In this document: one piece after another, positions 14,966-21,726 of the stretch
Layout of the letters: each line of letters opens with the position of its first letter
Position numbering within the stretch: the first letter of the stretch is position 1
Virus record (IMG/VR): IMGVR_UViG_3300044799_000109
Span: 1 to 58,894 of that record
Source: a virus
Reading direction: 5' to 3' (one strand)
Length of the DNA: 58,894 bases
Program-made: the position numbers and the translations under genes
The notes under the pieces: generated by a model
The model's database searches: none
What the model was told of the DNA's origin: nothing
The model's input: only the letters and a program-made list of their open reading frames with translations

Positions 14966-16489
14966 ATGAGCATGGAGCACAAGAGCTTCCCGGCGATAGT
15001 CACCAAAGTGGAGGCCGACCAGGGCATCGTCGAGCAGATCGTCGCGGTCTTCGGCAATCTCGACGAGGGCAAGGACATCATCCATGCTGGCGCGTTCACC
15101 AAGAGCCTGGCCGAGCGCGGTCAGAAAATCCGTGTGCTGGACCAGCACAACACCGACTCTATCATGCGCGTCATCGGCAAGCCCCTCGGCGTCAAGGAAA
15201 TCGGTCGGTCAGACCTTCCGGCTGAGTTGGTTCGGAAGTTTCCCGATGCGACTGGCGGACTCTGGACGCGGACGCAGTATCTGATGGACACCCCGGAGGG
15301 CAAGGGTGCCTTCCTCCGCATTAAGGCCGGTGCCGTGGACGAGGCGAGCATCGGCTATGACGCCCTCGACATGGACTACTCCAAGGTGATGAAGAACGGC
15401 CAGCAGGTGACAGCCAGGAATCTTCGCACCTGCCGGCTCTGGGAGTACAGCCCCGTCATCTGGGGCCTGAACCAGGCGACCACGACGATCAGCGTCAAGG
15501 CCAACGGCGATGCCCTCGCCGTCAAGGGCGTGATCCCCTTCAAGGCCACCGAGAAAGCACCTGAGGGCGAGCCGTGGTCGCGGCCAGCCCTTCAGGACTT
15601 CGCTGATAAGGGATGGGGCGATCTCACCGACGCCGAGAAGCGGGCGATCGCGGCGCACTACGCCTGGTCCGACAACATGCCGCCTGAGACGTTCGGCGAT
15701 CTGAAACTCCCGCACCACCGGCCCTCGGATGGCGCCGTCGTCTGGATGGGCGTCGCCAACTGCATGGCCCGGATGAACCAGACGCAGGGCATCGACATGC
15801 CAGCCGTCCGCAACCATCTCCTCGGACACTACGACCAGTTCGACAAGCCGCACCCGGGCGAGTCGAGCGCCCAACCCGTCCAGGCATTCAAGGCCGCCGA
15901 CTTCGGCACGACACTGGCTCAACAACTCACCCGGCAGGGGCTCTGGGAAGCCCGCTGGAAAATCGAATCGGCTTTTGACGAGTGCGTCGAGTCCATCTTG
16001 TCTGACGACATTCTCGATGGCGCGGGCAAGCTCACCATGCTGGGCGAGTCCTGCGCCCAATACGCCCAGGCCCTCGGCGACTGGGCGGCCCGGGTCATTG
16101 CCGTGTCCGGCAAGGCTGCCGGAGAGCCCTCGGAGGTCAAGGCGGGACGGCGGCTGTCCGCCGCCTCGACCGCGAAGATCCGGGCAGCCCTCGCTGCCCT
16201 GAGCGATCTACTTGGCGAGCCAGCGTCATACGACTCTGAGCCACCCGCCAAGGATGAAGAGAAGTCCACCGTAGAGACTGAGACTGCCGCACCTGGGCCG
16301 GATGACACCCAGGTCGCGGACGACCCCCCCTCGGCGAAGGCCGGGCCGGGCACGGAACCACCCACCGCTGGCCAGGCGGTCGGGACGGACGTCGCGCCAC
16401 CTACCTCCAACGAGCAAGAGCCTCTGGACCCCATCATCCGCCTCGACCGCGACATGGCCGAGGTCAAGACATTACTCGGTTGGAGGTAA
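14966..16489 (+). CDS. prohead protease (HK97 family) with long C-terminal region
   Basis: 507 aa from ATG 14966 with AAGGAG upstream. The first 190 residues match the HK97 prohead protease: VFGNLDEGKDIIHAGAF, LDQHN (catalytic His) and DEASIGYDA (catalytic Ser). The middle (about 200-310) is an extra domain seen in related phage proteases with HHRPSDGAVVWMGV. The end is helical and then Pro/Thr/Glu-rich and could be a scaffold that is removed on maturation. It lies directly before the capsid gene. Confidence 0.85.
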   Translation: MSMEHKSFPAIVTKVEADQGIVEQIVAVFGNLDEGKDIIHAGAFTKSLAERGQKIRVLDQHNTDSIMRVIGKPLGVKEIGRSDLPAELVRKFPDATGGLWTRTQYLMDTPEGKGAFLRIKAGAVDEASIGYDALDMDYSKVMKNGQQVTARNLRTCRLWEYSPVIWGLNQATTTISVKANGDALAVKGVIPFKATEKAPEGEPWSRPALQDFADKGWGDLTDAEKRAIAAHYAWSDNMPPETFGDLKLPHHRPSDGAVVWMGVANCMARMNQTQGIDMPAVRNHLLGHYDQFDKPHPGESSAQPVQAFKAADFGTTLAQQLTRQGLWEARWKIESAFDECVESILSDDILDGAGKLTMLGESCAQYAQALGDWAARVIAVSGKAAGEPSEVKAGRRLSAASTAKIRAALAALSDLLGEPASYDSEPPAKDEEKSTVETETAAPGPDDTQVADDPPSAKAGPGTEPPTAGQAVGTDVAPPTSNEQEPLDPIIRLDRDMAEVKTLLGWR

Positions 16490-16494
16490 TCACC

Positions 16495-17817
16495 ATGCCG
16501 GCAACGGCAGTCACCCCGCAGACGTGGCGGGACTATCTCGGTCAGAGCCAGAACATCTTCGAGGAGATGAAGCGGATCCTGACCGACCCGGAGTCCAGCA
16601 TCGAGGATCGAGCCCGCGTGCCTGCCATGCTCCACGATGCCCAGGACTACAAGGCCCGCGGCATTCAGCTCAAGGAGATCTTCGACGCGGCACTCGGTCC
16701 GGACGCCATCAAAGAGATCGAGCGGAAGCAGGGCGCCCCCCTGACCCCGTCCAACTTCAAGCGGTGGGGGGAGTTCCTGTTCGAAGCGTGGAGGGCCGGG
16801 AGCCCGAACTACAAGGGAGCCCCCGATTCGCGCCTCGTCTACTTCAAGGAAAACGAGGAGCGGGTCGGGGCGGCTGAGACCAAGGACATGTCCGGGGCCT
16901 CGGGCGGGGCTGGTGGCTTCCTGATTCCCGCTGAGTTCCAGGCCCAACTCCAGGCAGCGGTTGCCGACCGGAGCATCGTCCGCCAGCGGGCGACTGTCAT
17001 CCCGATGCGCCGGCGCCAGATCGACATTCCTGTGGTCGACCAGACCGGCACGACTGCCGGGCAGCCTCACTGGTTCGGCGGGATGCGCTTCTACTGGGCC
17101 GAGGAGGCGGGGGCCAAGACTGAGAGCGACGCGGCCTTCAAGCAGGCTAGCCTGGTGGCACACAAGCTCATCGGTTATACCCGCGTGTCCGACGAGCTCG
17201 TGGACGACTCGGCCATCAGCCTTGAGGCGTTCTTCTCCGGACCCTTCGGCTTCGCCGGGGGGGTTGCCTGGATGGAAGACTACGCCTTCATGAGAGGCAC
17301 CGGCGCGGGCCAGCCCCTCGGCGTGATCGACGCTGGCTGCACGATCGCCGTCCCCCGGGCCGTGGTCAATGCGGTTGACTTCACCGACCTGGCCCACATG
17401 CTGGAGCACGCGCTCCCCGGCGGGCGGTTCGTCTGGGTGATCTCGCAGAGCCTGCTCTCCGAGTTCATCCAGATGTCTGGACCTGCCGGCAACGCTTCCT
17501 ACGTCTGGATTCCAAACGCTCGGGATGGCGTGCCGGGCACGCTGTTCGGATACCCGGTCATCTGGTCTGAGAAGCCACCGGTGATCGGCTCGCGGGGCGA
17601 CGTCGGCCTGTACGACTTCTCCTACTACGTCATCGGCGACCGGCAGGCGACGACCGTCGAGTCCACCAAGTACGACCGCTGGTCCTACGATCAGACGAGT
17701 TGGCGCGTCGTCCATCGGGTGGACGGCCAGCCGTGGCTCTCGGCTTGGCTGACCCTCCAGGACGGCACGACCACCGTCTCGCCGTTCGTAGTTCTCGGCG
17801 CGGGCTCGGGCAGCTAG
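16495..17817 (+). CDS. major capsid protein (HK97 fold)
   Basis: 440 aa from ATG 16495 behind GGAGGTAATCACC. An N-terminal helical delta region (about 1-110) is followed by the shell domain beginning near GGAGGFLIPAEFQ; later marks are TRVSDELVDDS, FMRGTGAGQPLG, and VFGYP-type LFGYPVIWSE near the end. The N-region would be cut by the protease at 14966. It builds the capsid shell. Confidence 0.92.
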   Translation: MPATAVTPQTWRDYLGQSQNIFEEMKRILTDPESSIEDRARVPAMLHDAQDYKARGIQLKEIFDAALGPDAIKEIERKQGAPLTPSNFKRWGEFLFEAWRAGSPNYKGAPDSRLVYFKENEERVGAAETKDMSGASGGAGGFLIPAEFQAQLQAAVADRSIVRQRATVIPMRRRQIDIPVVDQTGTTAGQPHWFGGMRFYWAEEAGAKTESDAAFKQASLVAHKLIGYTRVSDELVDDSAISLEAFFSGPFGFAGGVAWMEDYAFMRGTGAGQPLGVIDAGCTIAVPRAVVNAVDFTDLAHMLEHALPGGRFVWVISQSLLSEFIQMSGPAGNASYVWIPNARDGVPGTLFGYPVIWSEKPPVIGSRGDVGLYDFSYYVIGDRQATTVESTKYDRWSYDQTSWRVVHRVDGQPWLSAWLTLQDGTTTVSPFVVLGAGSGS

Positions 17818-17839
17818 GCGTTCGGCTCGGAGAAAGTAA

Positions 17840-17857
17840 GGGCGGGGCGACCCGCCC
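17840..17857 (+). promoter_or_regulatory. GNRA-loop hairpin after the capsid gene
   Basis: GGGCGGG and CCCGCCC form seven pairs closed by a GCGA tetraloop, 22 bases after the capsid stop and just before the next ribosome binding site. No T-run follows, so it is more likely to protect the capsid mRNA end or mark processing than to end transcription. Confidence 0.5.
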
Positions 17858-17871
17858 AGGAGGCAAGCAAC

Positions 17872-18315
17872 GTGACCCAGACTGTCGCGGAGTACTTCTA
17901 CGAGGGGAATCGGCTGGACTTCATCCCGCCGGCGTCTCGCACGTCGGCGGTGGCGAACACCGGGTGGCTGTCCATGCGAGACGTCCACAAGGCCGTGGCC
18001 ATCTACAACGGCGGAGCGCTCGCGGCCAACTCAGTGGTTGACATGCAGATTCTCCAGGCCACCGACGGCCTCGGCGCGGGCAACAAGGTCATCACGGGCA
18101 AGCAGATCGCCAGCCTCGGGAATGCTGACGACAACGTGGCCTGCGTGATCGAGTTGGACGCGTCGGAACTCGACGTCGACGGCGGGTTCGACTGGATCAA
18201 CCTGGAACTCAGTTGCGGCGGCGCGGCTGCCTGCCTGACTTCGGCGGTGCTCATTCGCTACCAGCCGAGGTTCAAGCCGGTCGATTCGTCCAACCTCGAG
18301 GAGGCGGTCACCTAG
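17872..18315 (+). CDS. putative head decoration or capsid-associated protein
   Basis: 147 aa from GTG 17872 with AGGAGGCAAGCAAC upstream. Beta-rich sequence with few Lys and two late Cys; DFIPPASRTSAVANTGW at the start. Position directly after the capsid gene and size fit a decoration protein, but I recognise no family motif. Confidence 0.45.
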   Translation: MTQTVAEYFYEGNRLDFIPPASRTSAVANTGWLSMRDVHKAVAIYNGGALAANSVVDMQILQATDGLGAGNKVITGKQIASLGNADDNVACVIELDASELDVDGGFDWINLELSCGGAAACLTSAVLIRYQPRFKPVDSSNLEEAVT

Positions 18316-18326
18316 CGCTAGCGCAA

Positions 18327-18352
18327 GTCGGGCGGGGGCGACTCCGCCCGAC
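18327..18352 (+). promoter_or_regulatory. hairpin between head genes and the glycan island
   Basis: GTCGGGCGG pairs with CCGCCCGAC (nine pairs) around an 8-base loop. It follows the second head gene and precedes GAGAGGAGG. Like the hairpin at 17840, it lacks a T-run. Confidence 0.5.
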
Positions 18353-18363
18353 AACGAGAGGAG

Positions 18364-18996
18364 GTGCGAGCCATCTACGTCCAACTTCTCCAACCGAAAC
18401 AGTTGGACACTCGGGTCTACCGCCCGGGCGACTGGGTAGAGGTCGGCAAGCAGAGCGCTCTCAAGTGGATAGCCGAGGGCTCAGCTCGGGCGGTCGGCCC
18501 GATGAAGGTCGAGCTGGATCCGAAGAGTGGCATTCTCGTCCGTGGTGCCGTGAGCGATGCCAGGGTGAAACTGGACCACATTTCCTATCGAGGGAGTCTG
18601 GAGTCGATCCTCATGGGAGGTCTGATCTGGCTGCCGTGGGCGCGGACGTTGATCTGGCAGTCGGACATCAGACTCAGGATAGAGTTCATCGCCGCTGGGT
18701 TCGGATTGTTGGAACGCTGGGAGATCGCCGTGCCGCTGTTATCGGCACAAGGGCTGGCGTCGGAGATCGGGAGTGAGTCTGAGCGGGCGATCACGGCCGA
18801 CGTGGTACACGATCTGCGGGTGCCGGTCTACCAGCCTGGCGTGCTGTTCGTGCGGAAGAGTGAGGCCACGCAGGAACTCCTGACCGTCTGGCAGGCGGAG
18901 CAGATGAAGGGCAAGGATGACCGGCTGTCGTTCCTGCGAGCGGTCTATCAGGTCAAACCGCTGATCCTGGCGCTGCCGGCAACGTGGATCGAGTGA
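18364..18996 (+). CDS. degenerate glycosyltransferase-like protein (DxD lost)
   Basis: 210 aa from GTG 18364. From about residue 95 on it lines up with the glycosyltransferases at 19886 and the third domain of 21727: QSDIRLR in place of LDADTRVHG, GFGLLERWEIAVPL for GFAILEDGWDLVIT, VYQPGVLFVRKSEAT for LQAGVMWFRRCDAT, and a closing LPATW. The catalytic DxD is replaced, and the N-terminal sugar-nucleotide half is shorter and different. It may be a non-catalytic partner or carbohydrate-binding structural protein. The relationship is my own alignment by eye. Confidence 0.5.
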   Translation: MRAIYVQLLQPKQLDTRVYRPGDWVEVGKQSALKWIAEGSARAVGPMKVELDPKSGILVRGAVSDARVKLDHISYRGSLESILMGGLIWLPWARTLIWQSDIRLRIEFIAAGFGLLERWEIAVPLLSAQGLASEIGSESERAITADVVHDLRVPVYQPGVLFVRKSEATQELLTVWQAEQMKGKDDRLSFLRAVYQVKPLILALPATWIE

Positions 18997-19012
18997 GGGG
19001 CCAACAGGAGGG

Positions 19013-19507
19013 ATGATGGCACTTTGGGTGTCGGAGCGGGAGACGGGGATGGAGCATCTACAGGTGCCAAGTCCCTACAGTGACCCGCCTTGGGTACCGA
19101 TCAGAACCTTGGTCTACCACTATGACCGTCCTCAGCGGGGTCATGGCTGGCTCGCTCTCTACCAGATAGACGGTGAGATAGAGTCTGAGGTCCGGCGGGC
19201 GATGTTGCCTCTCTGGCGCGTCCGCCGGGAGGAAGCCTACGACTACTGCTGGTATGCCCGCTCGACGCCGGCGCTGCCGTTCATCTGCCTCCGATTCTGG
19301 CTCGAAGATCGGGCCGTCTGGTGGGTAGTCGTGGAGATCCTCTGCCGCCGACTGCACTGGATCAGGCGACCGCCGATGGGCCTCGTCTTCGAGTGGCGCC
19401 GGGATTTCCGGCCGCTGGCGTGGATTCTGAGAGCACTTGGAAGGACTGCCGAGGGCACGGCAGGATGGGTGAGACAGGAGGGTGATGGTGACCTGCTCAG
19501 CGGTTGA
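19013..19507 (+). CDS. hypothetical protein, 164 aa
   Basis: ATG-ATG at 19013 behind AGGAGGG. Rich in Trp, Arg and Tyr. A WWVVVEILCRRLHW stretch could touch a membrane. Its end overlaps the start of the next gene. Unknown function, but embedded in the glycan island. Confidence 0.55.
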   Translation: MMALWVSERETGMEHLQVPSPYSDPPWVPIRTLVYHYDRPQRGHGWLALYQIDGEIESEVRRAMLPLWRVRREEAYDYCWYARSTPALPFICLRFWLEDRAVWWVVVEILCRRLHWIRRPPMGLVFEWRRDFRPLAWILRALGRTAEGTAGWVRQEGDGDLLSG

Positions 19508-19886
19508 GTATGGATCGGCAGAGTACAACAAGTTCGAGAGGGAGCGTAAGAGACAGGAAGTAGCGTACCTAAACCGAATGAGGAAACTCATCAAGAGTCT
19601 GCCACAAATGCACTGGGATGGATCGGACATGGGCGGTTTCTCTGTTGACCAACCGGGCGCACCAACTGATTTCACGGTCCTTCTTGGTGAATGGGTCGGG
19701 AGTGACCGCACCAGTTTCAACGCCCAGACTCTTGGAATGTTCGTACAACGTGAGGATTGTACCCCACCGAACGGAGCCTTGGATGGATTGATCCTCACCA
19801 TCGCACAACATCGCATGCGTCTCATCGGTTGTCACGGAACGGACCCTTGGAGAGTCTGGTTCATCGCGGAGCGTATCAAGGACTGA
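19485..19886 (+). CDS. hypothetical protein, 133 aa, low-GC insert
   Basis: ATG 19485 behind AGGAGGGTG. The coding sequence is clearly less GC-rich (near 52% at its start) than its neighbours and uses more A-ending codons, which suggests separate acquisition. A basic helical N-part (NKFERERKRQEVAYLNRM) is followed by a beta-rich part. It ends in an ATGA-type overlap with the glycosyltransferase. No family recognised. Confidence 0.6.
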   Translation: MVTCSAVEYGSAEYNKFERERKRQEVAYLNRMRKLIKSLPQMHWDGSDMGGFSVDQPGAPTDFTVLLGEWVGSDRTSFNAQTLGMFVQREDCTPPNGALDGLILTIAQHRMRLIGCHGTDPWRVWFIAERIKD

Positions 19887-20512
19887 TGGAAAGGGGTGCC
19901 GTCGTGGTGGCCTACGGGGACAGGGCAAGGCGCGAGGCCGAGGGCTGCCTTCGCTCGCTCGGGAAGAGCAACCCCGGACTGGCGCTGGCCGTCGTCTCCG
20001 ACCGCCCGCTCAAGGGTCACATGCTGATCCAGGCTCCTGACCTCGACGTCGGCGCGCGGCTGGCGAAGCTGAGCCTCGCCACGCTCTCGCCATTCGAGGC
20101 GACCTGCTACCTGGACGCCGATACCAGGGTGCACGGCAGCCTGGAGGCGGGGTTCGCTATCCTGGAGGATGGCTGGGATCTGGTTATCACGCCAAGCAAG
20201 AATCAGGGCAACGACCTGCTGGGCAACTGTCAACTAGAGGATCGAGAGGCGACCTACAGGGCGCTGCACTGTCATTATCCCCTCGGGCTCCAGGCGGGCG
20301 TGATGTGGTTTCGGCGGTGCGACGCCACGGCTCGCCTGTTCGCCCTCTGGCGTGAGGAGTGGCTCAAGTTCCGATCTCAGGACCAGGGGGCGCTGTTACG
20401 GGCGCTCGCGCGTGCGCCTGTGCGCGTGTGGCTGTTGGGGCGGACGTTCAACGGCGGCAAGGGTGACATCGTCGAACACAGGTTCGGCGCAGCGAGGAGG
20501 GCGGCAGCGTGA
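19886..20512 (+). CDS. glycosyltransferase, GT8-like
   Basis: 208 aa. GT-A fold: VVVAYGDRARREAEGCL start, VVSDRPL, then the metal-binding DxD in CYLDADTRVHG (about residue 75), a GVMWFRR strand and DQGALLRAL near the end. It should move a sugar from a nucleotide sugar to an acceptor. It is a close paralogue of the third domain of the fusion at 21727..24399. The acceptor (virion protein, host surface or DNA) is unknown. Confidence 0.75.
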   Translation: MERGAVVVAYGDRARREAEGCLRSLGKSNPGLALAVVSDRPLKGHMLIQAPDLDVGARLAKLSLATLSPFEATCYLDADTRVHGSLEAGFAILEDGWDLVITPSKNQGNDLLGNCQLEDREATYRALHCHYPLGLQAGVMWFRRCDATARLFALWREEWLKFRSQDQGALLRALARAPVRVWLLGRTFNGGKGDIVEHRFGAARRAAA

Positions 20513-21132
20513 ATCCACAGTGGCGCTCCCTGCTTGGCACGCCGTTCGAGGTGCGTGACTACCCTGATCGCGCTGCCTACCTCCGCCATCAGGCGTCCGA
20601 GGCCGACTGGGAGCGGGACGCCGCAACTCTTGCCGAGCGGGGAGCCATCTACCAGGCGGAACTGAAAGACGAACTCGCCGGCCTGATCCCGCCTCGCAGC
20701 TCTGTGCTCTGCCTGGGCGCTCGAGAGGGAGCTGAGGTCCGGGCCTTTCTGGAGCACGGATGTTTCGCGATCGGGATAGACCTGGCGCCGCCGCCGGGGA
20801 GCGATCTGGTGCTCACGGGCGACTTCCACGCCCTGGCTTGGCCTGGCGCGACCGTCGACGTCATCTTCACCAACGCCTTCGACCACACCATCGATCCGGA
20901 GCGGTTGCTGCACGAGATCTGCCGACTGCTCAAGCCGCGAGGGCGCTTCATCGCGCACGTCGTCGCCGGCACCGACGAGGGTTTCGAGTTCGGGCAAATG
21001 GAGTGCCTGCGCTGGCGACGAGTGCGGGACGTCGTAGCCTACGTCGCGCGTTTCCCCCTCGAGTTGGACGGACGCCGACGGATGCCTAAGCCCTGGCCCG
21101 GCGAGTTCATTCGCTGGCGGAGGGCAGCGTGA
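20509..21132 (+). CDS. SAM-dependent methyltransferase, class I
   Basis: 207 aa from GTG 20509 in a GTGA overlap. SAM site SSVLCLGAREGAEVRAFL, acidic strand end AIGIDL, then VDVIFTNAFDHTIDPERLL and the RLLKPRGRFI motif. Methyltransf_11-like. In a glycan cluster it probably methylates a sugar or lipid carrier, but that is inference. Confidence 0.75.
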   Translation: MNPQWRSLLGTPFEVRDYPDRAAYLRHQASEADWERDAATLAERGAIYQAELKDELAGLIPPRSSVLCLGAREGAEVRAFLEHGCFAIGIDLAPPPGSDLVLTGDFHALAWPGATVDVIFTNAFDHTIDPERLLHEICRLLKPRGRFIAHVVAGTDEGFEFGQMECLRWRRVRDVVAYVARFPLELDGRRRMPKPWPGEFIRWRRAA

Positions 21133-21725
21133 ACCCACACATCGCCAAGCGAGCTCGCGACCTGACAGCCCTCGCCGCAAGAGTGAGCGGAGTCGAGGGT
21201 GCCTTCGTCGAGTGCGGCGTACAAAACGGATTCTCCGCGGCCATCATCGCCAAGGCCCTCGGATCACGCTATGGTTGCCGGCACGTCTGGCTGTTCGATA
21301 GCTTTGAGGGGTTGCCCAGGCCCTTTCCAGTGGACGGCGAGAGAGCGCTGATCTCATATTTGAAGAACGGGCCCCGGTGGTGTAAGGGTTCGGCGGACAC
21401 CGTGCATGAGACCTTCCAGCAACTTTGTTGGTCTGAGGATTGCCTGCACATCGTCCCTGGGTGGTTCCACGAGACGGTGGAGACTGTCGATCCAGGGCCA
21501 ATCGCCTTCCTCCACCTCGATGCGGACTTCTACGAGGCGACGCTGCTCTGCCTGCGGCACTTCTGGGACCAGGTGGTGCCCGGCGGGATCGTGAGGATCG
21601 ACGACTACTACTACTGGCCCGGCTGTAGGAAGGCGACGGACGAGTTCCTGGCGAGTCGGGGGCTGGACCCGGCGGCCCTCGCCCCGGCGGGACTGGACTA
21701 CTGGTACACGGTGAAGGCGGCATAG
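21129..21725 (+). CDS. TylF/MycF-like sugar O-methyltransferase
   Basis: 198 aa from GTG 21129. Strong TylF family pattern: GAFVECGVQNGFSAAI, HVWLFDSFEGLPRPF, LHLDADFYEATLLCL and a late VRIDDYYYWPGCRKATDEF. Family members methylate sugar hydroxyls (macrocin, mycinamicin) in a metal-dependent way; the Asp pair in IDDYYYW fits metal binding. It supports that the island makes a methylated sugar. Confidence 0.8.
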   Translation: MNPHIAKRARDLTALAARVSGVEGAFVECGVQNGFSAAIIAKALGSRYGCRHVWLFDSFEGLPRPFPVDGERALISYLKNGPRWCKGSADTVHETFQQLCWSEDCLHIVPGWFHETVETVDPGPIAFLHLDADFYEATLLCLRHFWDQVVPGGIVRIDDYYYWPGCRKATDEFLASRGLDPAALAPAGLDYWYTVKAA

Positions 21726-21726
21726 G

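Noticed and set aside
15919-17988. 689-aa minus-strand frame under the protease and capsid genes
   Set aside because: Antisense shadow in GC-rich coding DNA; the plus-strand genes have clear family motifs.
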